Source: Firmicutes bacterium UBA3936 (GTDB lineage Bacteria; Bacillota; Dethiobacteria; Dethiobacterales; Dethiobacteraceae). From it: a stretch of DNA of 35,453 bases. Position 1 is the stretch's first letter, and each line of letters begins with the position of its first letter. Below, piece after piece: positions 7,920 through 17,142 of this stretch. The stretch is from positions 1 to 35,453 of the forward strand of contig DGEC01000059.1 in the NCBI GenBank assembly GCA_002385745.1. The letters run 5' to 3'. The position numbers and the translations under genes were made by a program. Under the pieces are notes generated by a model. The model did not search any database. It had not been told where the DNA came from and saw nothing but the letters and a program-made list of their open reading frames with translations.

Positions 7920-10085
7920 CTAGTTGCGATTCCGGTGTACGCTGTAAACATCGCGCACCCTGTTAATTTTGCTTATAACATTGTCCAAATGATTTATATC
8001 TTTCACCGTCACCGTCATCCGGATGGACGTCAGCCGATCCCTGGTGCGGCGGGCATTTAATGCGCTTATATTTACTTTGCTCTCGGCAACGGCATTAACC
8101 ACATCCGACAGAAAATGTGAACTGTCCATGCCCGTAACTTCTATCTCCACGGGATATAAACCTTCCGCATTTTCTTCCCATTCCGCATCCAGAAGCTTTA
8201 AGGCAGCCGAACTGTTTTTGACATTATGACAGTCCCGGCGGTGAATGGAGACACCCCGGCCGCGGGTTACAACCCCGACAATGTTGTCTCCGGGAACGGG
8301 TGTGCAGCACTTGGCAAACCTCAACAGCAGGTTGTCAATGCCGTCAATCCGCACTCCCTTTCCTGTTTTCCCGACTTTTTTGGGCGGGGTAAATTCCTTA
8401 ATAGCCTCCCGCTCGGGCAATCCTTCCTTTTTCCGGTATTCTTCCTTTAACTTTGACACCACCTGCTGCGGGGTGATGGCGCCGACACCGACTGAAACAT
8501 AAAGGTCTTCTTCACTGTTGATATTAAACCTTTTTCCCGCCTCCAGCAGCAGTGAGGACTTCAGGAATAATGCGAGGTCAAGGTCCTGCCTGCGCAGCTC
8601 CTTCTCTACCATTTCCCTGCCCTTGGCCACGTTTTCTTCCCGCCGTTCCTTCTTGAACCAGCTCCTAATTCTTGCCCTGGCTCCGGAGCTTTTTACCATG
8701 TTCAGCCAGTCCCGGCTGGGTGTGCCTTGTTTTGAAGTTATTATCTCCACAATATCCCCTGTTTTCAGCTCGTAGTCCAGGGGAACAAGGCGGCCGTTAA
8801 CGCGGGCGCCGACACAGCGGTGGCCGATGTCCGTATGGATCTTATAAGCAAAATCAAGCGGTATGGAACCTGCCGGCAGGTCTATGACATCGCCTTTGGG
8901 AGTAAAAACAAACACCTCGTCGGAAAACAAATCCAATTTGATGTTTTCCATAAATTCCGAGGCATCTTTGGAATCCTGCTGCAGCTCCATAATCTGCCGC
9001 AGCCAGGACAGTTTTTTTTCAAATTCGTCATCCTGCTTGCTGTCCTTTTTTTCCTTATAGCGCCAGTGGGCGGCAATCCCGTATTCGGCAGTACGGTGCA
9101 TATCCCAGGTGCGTATCTGTACTTCCAAAAGTTCATTTTTTCCTACCATCACCAATGTGTGCAGTGACTGGTACATGTTGGGCTTGGGCATGGCAATATA
9201 GTCCTTGAAGCGGCCCGGGATCGGTTTCCATAATGTATGAACAATTCCCAGGGCGCCATAACAGTCCTTAATTGAATCAACAATGATCCTGATGGCAGTC
9301 AGGTCATAAATTTCGTGAAATTCTTTGTTTTGTTCTTTCATTTTTTGTGAAATGCTGTAAAGGTGTTTGGGGCGGCCGGAAACATTGGCTTTGATATTGA
9401 CTTCCTCGAGCTTGGGCTGTAGGGTTTCAATAACCTGTTTGATGAAGGCTTCCCTTTCATCGCGCTTTTTGGCCAGCTTATCAGCCAGAGCATAATAGCG
9501 GTCCCTTTCCAAAAAGCGAAACGCCAAATCTTCCAGTTCCCATTTGATTTTATAAATCCCCAGACGGTGCGCCAAAGGAGCATATATCTCCAGAGTCTCC
9601 CGGGAAATAGACTGCTGTTTCAGAGAACTAAGATATTTCAGGGTGCGCATATTGTGGGTGCGATCCGCCAGCTTGATCAAAAGCACCCGGATATCCTTAG
9701 CCATGGCGATAAACATCTTGCGCAGGTTTTCGGCCTGGCGTTCTTCCTTTGATTTGTATTCCAGCTTGGAAAGTTTGGTCACCCCGTCCACCAGCATGGC
9801 AATATCGTCACCAAACTGCTGTTCAATTTCTTCCAGGGTAACATCGGTATCCTCAACCACATCATGCAACAGCCCGGCTATTATTGTGTCCATATCCAGC
9901 TCCAGCTCAGCCAGGATAATGGCAACTCCCAAAGGGTGCGTTATATAAAGCTCACCGGAAAAACGCTTCTGCCCCTGGTGGGCGTTGACGGCAAAGCGAT
10001 AAGCCTTCTCCAAAAGCTTCCAGTCCGGTGTAACAGGATAGTATTTTCTAATTTTCTCCTTTAACGTTTGCAGATTTGCTTTCAT
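7920..10085 (-). CDS. relA: bifunctional (p)ppGpp synthetase/hydrolase Rel
   Basis: This 721-residue long RSH protein makes and degrades the stringent-response alarmone. The domains in order are: HD hydrolase (H-P-L-G-V-A and L-L-H-D-V-V-E-D-T in the first 80 residues); synthetase with R-F-K-D-Y-I-A-M-P-K-P-N and E-V-Q-I-R-T; TGS domain from about 385; and C-terminal zinc-finger/ACT region with C-C-T-P-V-P-G-D and an ACT domain at the end. The intact HD motif and the R-x-K-D signature mark a bifunctional Rel rather than a synthetase-only RelA. ATG 10083-10085 is preferred over the in-frame TTG three codons upstream, because GGGAG lies about 10 bases before the ATG. The start lies inside the end of recJ, so the two genes are coupled. 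Confidence 0.96.
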   Translation of the reverse strand: MKANLQTLKEKIRKYYPVTPDWKLLEKAYRFAVNAHQGQKRFSGELYITHPLGVAIILAELELDMDTIIAGLLHDVVEDTDVTLEEIEQQFGDDIAMLVDGVTKLSKLEYKSKEERQAENLRKMFIAMAKDIRVLLIKLADRTHNMRTLKYLSSLKQQSISRETLEIYAPLAHRLGIYKIKWELEDLAFRFLERDRYYALADKLAKKRDEREAFIKQVIETLQPKLEEVNIKANVSGRPKHLYSISQKMKEQNKEFHEIYDLTAIRIIVDSIKDCYGALGIVHTLWKPIPGRFKDYIAMPKPNMYQSLHTLVMVGKNELLEVQIRTWDMHRTAEYGIAAHWRYKEKKDSKQDDEFEKKLSWLRQIMELQQDSKDASEFMENIKLDLFSDEVFVFTPKGDVIDLPAGSIPLDFAYKIHTDIGHRCVGARVNGRLVPLDYELKTGDIVEIITSKQGTPSRDWLNMVKSSGARARIRSWFKKERREENVAKGREMVEKELRRQDLDLALFLKSSLLLEAGKRFNINSEEDLYVSVGVGAITPQQVVSKLKEEYRKKEGLPEREAIKEFTPPKKVGKTGKGVRIDGIDNLLLRFAKCCTPVPGDNIVGVVTRGRGVSIHRRDCHNVKNSSAALKLLDAEWEENAEGLYPVEIEVTGMDSSHFLSDVVNAVAESKVNISALNARRTRDRLTSIRMTVTVKDINHLDNVISKINRVRDVYSVHRNRN

Positions 10086-12462
10086 GCTGTCCAAGCTCCC
10101 TTTCCTTCAGGACCAAGCCTGCAGGATTTTTCAGATACTCCAGCAGTTCTCCGGCGGTAGCGGTCCACCAGAATTTTTGATAAGCGCGGTATTGTGCGAG
10201 CATGCGCCTGTGCCGGCGGTAAGTTCCGGACTGATGCAAAAAGAACGGTGAAAGGGGCTGTCTTACCTCTCCCCCTGCAGCAATTTCTGAAAACACTGTT
10301 TGCAACTGTTCCAGCAGGTAGTTGGTTGCCGGAAGCGACAGCTGTTGACAGGCTTTCTTCAGCACGGCGTAAGCGGGACGCGGTTTTTCCAGGCAAACCG
10401 CCAGCTTCAGCAATGTTTCACGTACGGGAAAAGTGGCGGAAAAAAGTTTTTCATTTAACAGCAAGTCTTCCTTGCCATAACAGATGATATAGCGGGGATT
10501 GCTGCGAAAACGAATCATACCCAGCAACCGCTCCAAATCAGATCTTTCATAGGGCAAATGGTAAAAAAGCAGGGCATCATATTCCTGTGCAACGTCCAGA
10601 TCCCTGCCCAGCCAGGTAACGGCTGCTTTGCCTTTCAGCATCTCTTTCAGTCTATTCTTAACAGCCTTAGTGTTAACCCAGACAGCAAGCTTCCAGCGGC
10701 CGGCAAGATTCAGAATATACTGCTCGCGGCGGCGCAGCTCCCTCCTGTCGTAAATAACCGGAGCGCGGGAAGAAAGCGAAGTACGCATATCCTTGACATA
10801 GAGAGAAAGGGAAGTTCTGCCCTGCCAAGTATTTTTTCCAGCCTCAACAACAAGTTCCACATTTTCCTGCGGGGGAAAGTCATCTGCCTTTTCGCCGGCT
10901 CCGAAATAAATGGCCTGTGCGACCGGGGCATTTTGCCGCAGGTAGAGGCTTAAATGATTGCCGCAGTTGCCGACCCGTCTTCTGGAGACAACTTCCGCTT
11001 CCCTGATTAGAAAAAGGGGCTCGGGGTTTCCGTAACCAAAGGGCGACAGCAAAAGCAGTTCCTCCGCCAGCTCAAGGCTTAATTCCTCCAAATCAACTTC
11101 CGCCGTCACCGGATACTTTATCTCTGCAGGCTCCTGTTTGGCCACAGCCCGGCAGAAAGCTTCACTAAAGGGAGTAATTTTGTTTTTGTTGATTATAAGC
11201 CCGGCTGCCTGGGCATGGCCGCCAAAACGATCGAGATAGGCAGCACATTCCTGCAGGGCAGTGACGGCATTATACCCGGCAACGGTACGGACGGATCCTC
11301 GCCCTTCTTCCCCGTCCAGGGCAATTAAGGCCGCAGGTCGGCCAAATTCCATAGACAAGCGTCCGGCTATTATTCCGATAACTCCGGGGTTCCAGCCCTC
11401 CCGCCAAAGCACAAGCGCCGGTTTCTCCCCCTCTTCGGCCGCCAGAGCCTTTGCTTCCACAAAGATTTCCCTCTCAACCTGCCTCCGTTCATTATTTAAG
11501 GCATCCAGTTCCGCAGCGTATTTTTCAGCTTCCGCAGCACCGGCAAGCAGCGTCCGGAGAGCCGGTTCCGCTTCTCCCAGCCTGCCCGCCGAATTTAAGC
11601 GCGGTGTCAGTGTAAAAGCCACTTGCCTGGCATCCAGTCGCTGCCCGGCAAGACCGCTTACTTTAGTCAGGGCAGCAAGCCCGGGCAGCGAGGTTTCCTG
11701 CAGCCTTTCCAGCCCGTGTTTTACCAGGATTCTGTTTTCACCCTGCAGCGGCACCACATCGGCAATTGTCCCCATTGCCACCAGATCCAGGTAGCGATAA
11801 GCCCGGTCAACCGGTATCCCCAGGTACTTGTACAGGGCGCGGACCAGTACCCAGGCCACGCCGACGCCGGCAAGCTGTTTTTCCGGATAACGGCATCCCT
11901 GCTGTTTGGGATTAAGCACGGCACAGGCAGGCCGGTCGCCGTCAAAGCAAAGGTGATGGTCGGTTATTATCAAATCCAGGCCGATTTCCCGGGCCCGTTC
12001 CATTTCGGCAAAAGAATTCGTACCGCAGTCGACAGTAACCGCCAGGCTGCCGCCTCTGGCGGCAAATTCCTCCAGCACGTCAGACTGCAGACCGTAGCCG
12101 TCGGCAAAGCGGCTGGGGATATGGTATTCCACCGGCACCTCCAGTTCCTGCAGGACAAGTATCAGCAGGGCGGTAGCCGTAATGCCGTCCACATCGTAAT
12201 CCCCAAACACCAGTACTTTTTCCTTTTTTGCAATGGCAGCCGCCAGCCGGGCGGCTGCCGCTTCCGCCCCGGACATGGAAAAGGGATCCCCGAGATCGGA
12301 GAGGTCGCACGCCAGGTATTTCTTTGCCTCTCCGACAGTATGCAGACCCCGCTGAAAGAGGGCCAGAGCCGTTAAACGGTTTATTTTCAGTCCGGACATC
12401 AAAGTCCGGACTGTATCCCAATTGGCATCCGGCACATACCAGGGCCAGCCAGCATAAACCAT
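10048..12462 (-). CDS. recJ: single-stranded-DNA-specific exonuclease RecJ
   Basis: This 804-residue 5'-3' ssDNA exonuclease of recombination and mismatch repair has the DHH phosphoesterase motifs V-F-G-D-Y-D-V-D-G, V-D-C-G-T and I-I-T-D-H-H-L in the N-terminal third. The DHHA1 domain follows, with G-G-H-A-Q-A-A-G near residue 400, and then an OB-like domain. A C-terminal extension of about 230 residues, usual in Firmicutes RecJ, completes it. AAGGAG lies 7 bases before the ATG. The gene has its own promoter and overlaps rel by 38 bases at its 3' end. Confidence 0.95.
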   Translation of the reverse strand: MVYAGWPWYVPDANWDTVRTLMSGLKINRLTALALFQRGLHTVGEAKKYLACDLSDLGDPFSMSGAEAAAARLAAAIAKKEKVLVFGDYDVDGITATALLILVLQELEVPVEYHIPSRFADGYGLQSDVLEEFAARGGSLAVTVDCGTNSFAEMERAREIGLDLIITDHHLCFDGDRPACAVLNPKQQGCRYPEKQLAGVGVAWVLVRALYKYLGIPVDRAYRYLDLVAMGTIADVVPLQGENRILVKHGLERLQETSLPGLAALTKVSGLAGQRLDARQVAFTLTPRLNSAGRLGEAEPALRTLLAGAAEAEKYAAELDALNNERRQVEREIFVEAKALAAEEGEKPALVLWREGWNPGVIGIIAGRLSMEFGRPAALIALDGEEGRGSVRTVAGYNAVTALQECAAYLDRFGGHAQAAGLIINKNKITPFSEAFCRAVAKQEPAEIKYPVTAEVDLEELSLELAEELLLLSPFGYGNPEPLFLIREAEVVSRRRVGNCGNHLSLYLRQNAPVAQAIYFGAGEKADDFPPQENVELVVEAGKNTWQGRTSLSLYVKDMRTSLSSRAPVIYDRRELRRREQYILNLAGRWKLAVWVNTKAVKNRLKEMLKGKAAVTWLGRDLDVAQEYDALLFYHLPYERSDLERLLGMIRFRSNPRYIICYGKEDLLLNEKLFSATFPVRETLLKLAVCLEKPRPAYAVLKKACQQLSLPATNYLLEQLQTVFSEIAAGGEVRQPLSPFFLHQSGTYRRHRRMLAQYRAYQKFWWTATAGELLEYLKNPAGLVLKERELGQHESKSANVKGEN

Positions 12463-12480
12463 GTTAATTCTCCTTCAGCG

Positions 12481-12508
12481 TCATTATTGTTAACAAAACA
12501 TTCGTCAA
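12481..12508 (-). promoter_or_regulatory. putative promoter of recJ-rel-dtd-Fur unit
   Basis: On the minus strand, TTGACG (12503-12508) and TAATGA (12481-12486) are separated by 16 bases, just upstream of the recJ ribosome site and downstream of the secDF terminator. The predicted leader is only about a dozen bases. Confidence 0.5.
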
Positions 12509-12538
12509 ATTTACTTAAAATCCCTTTAATAATAATAT

Positions 12539-12571
12539 AAAAAGAAGCAGGACCGTTCTCTGCTTCTTTTT
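12539..12571 (-). terminator. intrinsic terminator downstream of secDF
   Basis: AAAAAGAAGCAG (12539-12550) and CTGCTTCTTTTT (12560-12571) are exact complements around a 9-base loop. On the minus strand the stem ends in a T-run followed by TATAT. The plus-strand reading is also T-rich, but no plus-strand gene is nearby. Confidence 0.87.
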
Positions 12572-12580
12572 GTCGGTAAT

Positions 12581-14689
12581 TTATGCATTTTGCGGTTTTA
12601 ACTTTTTCCGCCCGCGCTCCTTCCACCAATGCCAGAGCGGCGGCGCCAGGAATATGGAAGAGAAGGTACCGCATATCACACCTACCTGCAGGGCGATAAT
12701 AAAGGGCCGCAGAGTAGCCCCGCCGAAAGCCAGCAGCGTGACTAAGACCAGGGCAGTAGTCAAAGAAGTCAAGATTGTTCTGCTAAGCGACTGGGTGATG
12801 CTGTTTTGCACCACCTCTGCATAGTCGGCCTTGCGACTGAGCCGCAGGTTTTCACGGATGCGGTCATAAATGATTATAGTTGCGTTTATGGAATAACCGA
12901 TAATTGTCAACACAGCGGCAATGAAATGCATGCTGATCTCCAGTTTAAAAAGTGAAAAAACAGTTACCATAAAGAACGCATCATGCAGCAGCGCCAGGAC
13001 GGCTGTAACAGCAAAGCGGTGCTCAAAACGGACAGCAATATAAACTCCCATGCAAAGGCTGGCAATAAGCAGGGCAATGAGCGCCTGCCGCTGCAGTTCC
13101 CCGCCGATTACGGCACCGACACTGTCCGCCTGCAGCAGTGCCTCGTCCGGCAGGCTAAACTTTTCCTGCAGGGCGGAAAATAATTCTTCCTGTTCAGCCG
13201 GCGATAATTCCGTTGTCTTTATCAGCAGTTCGCTGGATGCGTTATCATTCCCGGCATTTTCCCGGCCGACCTTCTGCAAAGTGGCAGCTGCCAGTCCCGG
13301 GACTTCCCGCACTTCTTCCAGGGAAAAAGGTTTTCCCATATCAATCTGCATTATGGTCCCGCCGGTAAAGTCAATACTGTAATTAAGCCCCTGTACTGCC
13401 AGGGATGCAACTCCTACAAGCAGCAGGCAAACGGTAAAGGCAACGGCATATTTACGCGCTGCAATAAAATCAAAGCTTTTTTCCCGCTGCCGCACTTCCT
13501 GCTGTACGGTTTTTACCAATCCTGCCCCGGCAGCCAGTCTCAACAGATAGCGCGTCAACACCACTGCCGTAAACATGCTGGCCAGGATACCGATGCTTAA
13601 AGTAACGGCAAAACCGCGGACGGGTCCCTGGGCAAACCGGAACAGGACGGCAGCGGCTATCAGTGTCGTAATATTGGAGTCCAAAATTGCCCGGAAGGCC
13701 CGGGAGAATCCGGCTTCGACGGCCGTTCTGACCGTCTTGCCCTGCCGCATTTCCTCCTTGATACGTTCAAATATAACTATATTGGCATCAACGGCCATCC
13801 CAATGGACAAAATTATGCCGGCAATGCCCGGCAGGGTTAGCGTCACATTCAGGGCAATCAGTACGAGCATCACAATGGCTGCATAGGCGAAAAGGGCAAC
13901 ATCGGCGACAAAACCAAATCCCCGGTAGTAAACAAGCATAAAAAGTATTACCAAAAGCAGCCCGGCTATCCCGGCGCGTATACTGCGGTTCAGGGAATCC
14001 TGCCCGAGCAGCGGGCCGACACCGCGAATTTCCAGTTCCTCCAACTGAACGGGAAGGGCACCGGAACGCAGCTGCAACGCCAGGGTTGCCGCCCTGTCTA
14101 TGGAGCTGATATTGTTGATTATGGCCTTGCCGTCCTCAATTACGGCATTAACAATGGGGGCCGAAATTTCTTCCTCATCAAGATAAATGGCAATGGGCTG
14201 ACCGAAAAATTTCTTTGTAGCCTCGGCAAACTTTTCCGTTCCTTCGGCATTGAATTCCAGGGATACGGCCGGCTGGTTGTACTGGTCATAGATAGCCTGG
14301 GCGTTCTTCAGGTCATCTCCTTCTACTATTGTCTCGCCGTCGGGGCCGACAAACCTTAATAAAGCCGTTTTCCCGATAACCTCCCGGGCGGCCCGCTGGT
14401 CTTTAATGCCGGGAAGCTCAACCCGGATGCGGTCGCTTCCTTCCGGCTGGACTACCGGCTCGGCAATACCCAGGGCATCAATCCGGTTGCGAATAACAAG
14501 AACAGCCCGGTCAATTTTGTCACTGCTGTCCTCACCCGCCTTGTCCACGGCCCGATAAAGGACATAAACACCACCCCGCAGGTCAAGGCCCAGATTCATA
14601 TTCTCGGCAGCATGCCAGACAGCCAGTGCACTGCCCGCCAAAAGCAAAACAACTACCAGTAGAAAAAAAAGGAGATGACGGCTTTTCAT
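12581..14689 (-). CDS. secDF: SecDF fusion, protein-export membrane protein
   Basis: This is a single 702-residue RND-type protein joining SecD and SecF, which use the proton gradient to aid late steps of Sec export. The SecD half has a first membrane helix, L-G-L-D-L-R-G-G (D1), a large extracytoplasmic domain and a helix cluster with A-V-D-A-N-I-V-I-F-E-R-I-K-E-E. The SecF half starts near residue 400 with N-Y-S-I-D-F-T-G-G-T and has I-G-Y-S-I-N-A-T-I-I-I-Y-D-R-I-R-E. ATG 14687-14689 is preferred over an in-frame codon at 14713 because AGGAGG lies 7 bases upstream. Fusion into one chain occurs in bacilli and some clostridia; many other bacteria have two genes. Confidence 0.95.
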   Translation of the reverse strand: MKSRHLLFFLLVVVLLLAGSALAVWHAAENMNLGLDLRGGVYVLYRAVDKAGEDSSDKIDRAVLVIRNRIDALGIAEPVVQPEGSDRIRVELPGIKDQRAAREVIGKTALLRFVGPDGETIVEGDDLKNAQAIYDQYNQPAVSLEFNAEGTEKFAEATKKFFGQPIAIYLDEEEISAPIVNAVIEDGKAIINNISSIDRAATLALQLRSGALPVQLEELEIRGVGPLLGQDSLNRSIRAGIAGLLLVILFMLVYYRGFGFVADVALFAYAAIVMLVLIALNVTLTLPGIAGIILSIGMAVDANIVIFERIKEEMRQGKTVRTAVEAGFSRAFRAILDSNITTLIAAAVLFRFAQGPVRGFAVTLSIGILASMFTAVVLTRYLLRLAAGAGLVKTVQQEVRQREKSFDFIAARKYAVAFTVCLLLVGVASLAVQGLNYSIDFTGGTIMQIDMGKPFSLEEVREVPGLAAATLQKVGRENAGNDNASSELLIKTTELSPAEQEELFSALQEKFSLPDEALLQADSVGAVIGGELQRQALIALLIASLCMGVYIAVRFEHRFAVTAVLALLHDAFFMVTVFSLFKLEISMHFIAAVLTIIGYSINATIIIYDRIRENLRLSRKADYAEVVQNSITQSLSRTILTSLTTALVLVTLLAFGGATLRPFIIALQVGVICGTFSSIFLAPPLWHWWKERGRKKLKPQNA

Positions 14690-14716
14690 AGTCTTGCCTC
14701 CTGTCAGTAACAATGC

Positions 14717-14756
14717 AAAAGGGGCAATCGTCCCGCAGGCCGGGCGAGACTGCCCC
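14717..14756 (-). promoter_or_regulatory. hairpin with short T-run in secDF leader (possible attenuator/terminator)
   Basis: On the minus strand, GGGGCAGTC (from 14756) pairs with GATTGCCCC (ending 14721, one G-U pair). An inner CCCG/CGGG pairing and a trailing TTTT are also present. It lies between the secDF promoter and its ribosome site, so it could attenuate secDF. It could equally act on readthrough from aroB. The T-run is short, so termination strength is doubtful. Confidence 0.4.
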
Positions 14757-14769
14757 GAGTCCCACAGTA

Positions 14770-14799
14770 ATTATAAACGCATTGGCAAAAGATTGTCAA
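14770..14799 (-). promoter_or_regulatory. putative promoter of secDF
   Basis: On the minus strand, TTGACA (14794-14799) and TATAAT (14770-14775) are both consensus hexamers, separated by 18 bases. They lie in the gap between aroB and secDF. Confidence 0.75.
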
Positions 14800-14850
14800 T
14801 GACATCTGCCGGACGGGCAGAGTTGCCAGAAGCCGCTTTTATCCTGACAA

Positions 14851-15969
14851 TTACACATCCAGAGCCAAAAGCCCCTGTCCTTTCTCATGCAGGTACCGGT
14901 CCAAAACAGCGGCTACCATGCTGCTGGTGACATTGTCAAAAATCCCGGCCCGGCCGGGGCCCACAGGCAGTACAAAAATGCTTTTCTTCCCGCTTCTTTT
15001 TTTATCCTTCTTTAAAGCGGCCAGCACCTCACTTCTTGTCAGGCTTGCCGGTGCCTCCTTCAGGCCGATGCGGGCAAAAAAGCCAAGCAGCCGCCGGGCT
15101 TCGTCAGGCTTTAGAAGCTCAAGTAATAAAGCAAGCTGTACCGCCGCCGCCATACCTATAAGAACAGCCTCCCCGTGCAGGTAATAGCGGTAAGAAGTGG
15201 CAGCCTCCAGTGCATGGCCGACCGTATGGCCGAAATTCAGGAGGGCACGGATTCCCTTTTCCTTTTCATCCTGACTGACAATTTCCGCCTTGATCCGGCA
15301 GCAGGCAGTAATGACTTCAGCAAGGAATGAGGCATCTTTTTCCCAAAAAGCAGGCCAGTTTTTCTCCAGACTTTCCAAAAGTGAAAGGTCAAGAGCCGAC
15401 CCGTACTTCACAACTTCCGCCGCTCCCGCCAAAAATTCCCGCCGGGGCAGTGTAGTTAATGTTTCCAGCTCTATCCAGACAAGCTTCGGCTGGTAAAAGG
15501 CGCCAACTAAATTTTTCCCCAGCTCGTGATTAACGGCCACCTTCCCTCCAACGCTGCTGTCCACCTGGGCCAAAAGGGTAGTGGGAATCTGGACAAAGTC
15601 AACGCCCCGTAGATAAGTGGCGGCTGCAAACCCGGCCAGATCTCCCACAACACCGCCTCCCAGGGCGATAAATGCAGTTTTCCGGTCCAGGCCGGCTTTA
15701 ATTGCCGCCGTATACAGCTCGTTGGCCCGATAGAGGGTTTTACTGCCCTCACCCGGGGGAATGACGGCAGGAAAGACCTTAAATCCCGCCTCCTGCAGGA
15801 TGCCGATCGCCCGCTGTCCGTAGAGGCTAAAAACATTTTCATCGCTTACGAGCAGGACTTTTCCCGGCCGGAGTACTTCTTTTAAAGCGGCAGGCAAGTT
15901 CTCCCACATGTTACTGCCGACAATTATCTCATAAGAACGTTCTGCCAGCTCAACTTTTACGGTTTTCAT
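14851..15969 (-). CDS. aroB: 3-dehydroquinate synthase
   Basis: This 372-residue enzyme performs the second shikimate step, converting DAHP to 3-dehydroquinate with NAD and a divalent metal. Diagnostic segments are G-G-G-V-V-G-D-L-A-G-F-A-A-A, the substrate/NAD region P-T-T-L-L-A-Q-V-D-S-S-V-G-G-K, the metal-binding Glu in G-A-A-E-V-V-K-Y-G, and the metal-ligand histidines in N-F-G-H-T-V-G-H-A and Y-L-H-G-E-A-V. It starts 9 bases after aroC and is the last gene before the secDF promoter. Confidence 0.96.
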   Translation of the reverse strand: MKTVKVELAERSYEIIVGSNMWENLPAALKEVLRPGKVLLVSDENVFSLYGQRAIGILQEAGFKVFPAVIPPGEGSKTLYRANELYTAAIKAGLDRKTAFIALGGGVVGDLAGFAAATYLRGVDFVQIPTTLLAQVDSSVGGKVAVNHELGKNLVGAFYQPKLVWIELETLTTLPRREFLAGAAEVVKYGSALDLSLLESLEKNWPAFWEKDASFLAEVITACCRIKAEIVSQDEKEKGIRALLNFGHTVGHALEAATSYRYYLHGEAVLIGMAAAVQLALLLELLKPDEARRLLGFFARIGLKEAPASLTRSEVLAALKKDKKRSGKKSIFVLPVGPGRAGIFDNVTSSMVAAVLDRYLHEKGQGLLALDV

Positions 15970-15978
15970 AACAGCCTC

Positions 15979-17142
15979 CTAACGGCCGGCACACTGCCTG
16001 CGGTAGGAACGGTAGTTGGCAAGCATCTCCTGCAGGGAATCGCCGCCCAGCTTTTCCTGCAGGGCAACAGCCAGTTCCCAGGCGACCACGGCTTCGCCCA
16101 CCACGGCAGCGGCGGGGACAACACAGGTATCGGAACGTTCAACCGCTGCAAAAGCGGGCTTGCGGGCGTCCATATCCACGCTGGCAAGGGGTTTGGTCAA
16201 AGTAGGGATGGGCTTTACGGCAACGCGGCAGTACAGGGGCTCACCGTTGGTAATGCCCCCTTCCAGCCCCCCGGCATGATTCGTCCGCCGCCGGTAGCCT
16301 GTGTGCGGCTCATAATAAATTTCATCATGTACAAGCGACCCCGGTCTTGCTGCAGCGGCAAACCCGTCGCCGATCTCCACTCCCTTGACAGACTGGATGC
16401 TCATCAACGCACCCGCCAGGCGGGCATCGAGCTTCCTGTCCCAGTGCACATGGCTGCCCAGCCCCGCCGGTACGCCAAGGGCAAGGACAACAAATACGCC
16501 GCCCAGTGTATCTCCTTCCGCCTTTGCCCGGTCAATGGCCGCCATCATTTTTTGCGCCGCCGGAAGGGAAGGGCAGCGGACCGGAGAAGCTTCTATCTTT
16601 TCATAATTCCGGACCACTTCCGCCGCTGCAACCGGAGGAGCCGCAACTTCACCGATGGCCTGCACATATGAATAAATACCAATGTCAAAGTGTTTTAACA
16701 ATTCCCTGGCCACGGCACCGACGGCTACCCGCACCGCCGTTTCCCGGGCACTGGCCCTTTCCAAAACGTCCCGTACATCCTGCAAGCCATATTTCAAAGC
16801 ACCCGGCAAATCGGCATGGCCGGGGCGGGGACAGGTTACAGGTTCAACCGTCCCGGGCCGCTCTCCGAAGGGGGCCATTTTCTCCTGCCAGGAGTCATAA
16901 TCCCTGTTAATAATCTGAATGGTCAGGGGACTGCCCAGAGTGCGTGAGAAACGCAGTCCCGAGAGGATTTTAAGCTCATCCTTTTCAATTTTCATTCTGC
17001 CGCCGCGCCCGTAGCCCTGCTGCCTGCGGAAGAGCTCATGATTTAGTGCTTCGCGGGACAGCGGCAGGTTGGCCGGCAGCCCTTCAATAATGGCCGTCAG
17101 GGCGGGGCCGTGGGATTCGCCGGCCGTAAGATAGCGCATCAT
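15979..17142 (-). CDS. aroC: chorismate synthase
   Basis: This 387-residue FMN-dependent enzyme catalyses the last shikimate step, EPSP to chorismate. The N-terminal A-G-E-S-H-G-P-A-L, the central R-P-G-H-A-D-L-P-G-A-L-K-Y and D-V-R-D-V-L-E-R-A-S-A-R-E-T-A segments, and the C-terminal D-M-D-A-R-K-P region are characteristic, and the length is normal. Its ATG overlaps the lgt stop (ATGA at 17139-17142), giving translational coupling. Confidence 0.97.
   Translation of the reverse strand: MMRYLTAGESHGPALTAIIEGLPANLPLSREALNHELFRRQQGYGRGGRMKIEKDELKILSGLRFSRTLGSPLTIQIINRDYDSWQEKMAPFGERPGTVEPVTCPRPGHADLPGALKYGLQDVRDVLERASARETAVRVAVGAVARELLKHFDIGIYSYVQAIGEVAAPPVAAAEVVRNYEKIEASPVRCPSLPAAQKMMAAIDRAKAEGDTLGGVFVVLALGVPAGLGSHVHWDRKLDARLAGALMSIQSVKGVEIGDGFAAAARPGSLVHDEIYYEPHTGYRRRTNHAGGLEGGITNGEPLYCRVAVKPIPTLTKPLASVDMDARKPAFAAVERSDTCVVPAAAVVGEAVVAWELAVALQEKLGGDSLQEMLANYRSYRRQCAGR

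Noticed and set aside
11623..12375. 250-codon plus-strand open frame
   Set aside because: It is the shadow of the recJ DHH domain on the opposite strand, with no family features.
14806..14822. TCTGCC/GGCAGA stem just after aroB
   Set aside because: No T-run follows on the minus strand and the stem is only six pairs, so it is not called as a terminator.
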